Shown here in pieces: positions 5,847-5,887 of a stretch of 5,887 bases of DNA. The position numbers were made by a program, and so were the translations under genes. The notes under the pieces are model-generated. The model had not been told where the DNA came from. It worked only from the letters and a program-made list of their open reading frames with translations, and searched no databases. The first letter of the stretch is position 1, and each line of letters opens with the position of its first letter. Origin of the DNA: an uncultured Lachnospiraceae bacterium (GTDB lineage: Bacteria > Bacillota > Clostridia > Lachnospirales > Lachnospiraceae); contig CAMWKA010000128.1 in NCBI GenBank assembly GCA_947174725.1, positions 1 to 5,887 of the forward strand, given 5' to 3'.

Positions 5847-5887
5847 ATTGTATCCATGCCTTTCTCTCAGCTATATCAACAAAACGT
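5847..5887 (-). other. Leader of livG; upstream gene not resolved
   Basis: Only 41 bases precede livG in the window. On the - strand there is a TGA at 5878-5876 and a TAG at 5873-5871 in different frames. Either could end an upstream livM, but too little sequence is present to say. The bases 5855-5864 (CATGCCTTTC on the + strand) are repeated in front of livF at 4960-4969. Confidence 0.3.

Overview
The window looks like chromosomal DNA of a motile, endospore-forming member of the Clostridia, most likely a Lachnospiraceae-type gut organism. Three things point there: a SipL-type spore-coat morphogenesis gene (three SPOCS/DUF3794 units plus LysM), a gene behind a near-consensus flagellar sigma-28/SigD promoter, and strong AGGAGG-type ribosome binding sites with moderately AT-rich intergenic DNA. 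The assignment is by family recognition only.

Layout. Bases 1-229 are non-coding. They hold two nearly identical 81-bp tandem units, each with a long hairpin, followed by a decayed third unit (164-206) that ends just before the ribosome binding site of the first gene. Next on the + strand are two unrecognised membrane proteins. The first (230-910) has two membrane segments around an outside domain. The second (1015-1752) has a membrane hairpin and a cytoplasmic domain. The 104-bp gap between them holds a palindrome overlapping a TATAAT box and a small GC-rich hairpin. A 212-residue protein (1873-2511) follows, with its own sigma-28-type promoter. After it comes a sipL-like gene (2619-4169). 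The two strands converge at a shared terminator (about 4177-4208). On the - strand are livG (5846-5088) and livF (4948-4238), the two ATPase subunits of a branched-chain amino-acid ABC importer. Their permease and binding-protein genes would lie beyond the right edge. The 139-bp livG-livF gap is packed with inverted repeats.

The most interesting part is the junction at 2543-2618. One 26-bp stem-loop ending in six T's looks like the terminator of the sigma-28-type gene. Its 3' arm also contains the ribosome binding site of the sipL-like gene, six bases before the ATG. A sigma-E-like promoter lies across the outer 5' arm and would start transcription near the loop, so the sporulation transcript would lack the 5' arm and have a free ribosome binding site. 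Read-through from the motility-type gene would be terminated or untranslatable. This would insulate a sporulation gene from a motility transcript in a very compact form.
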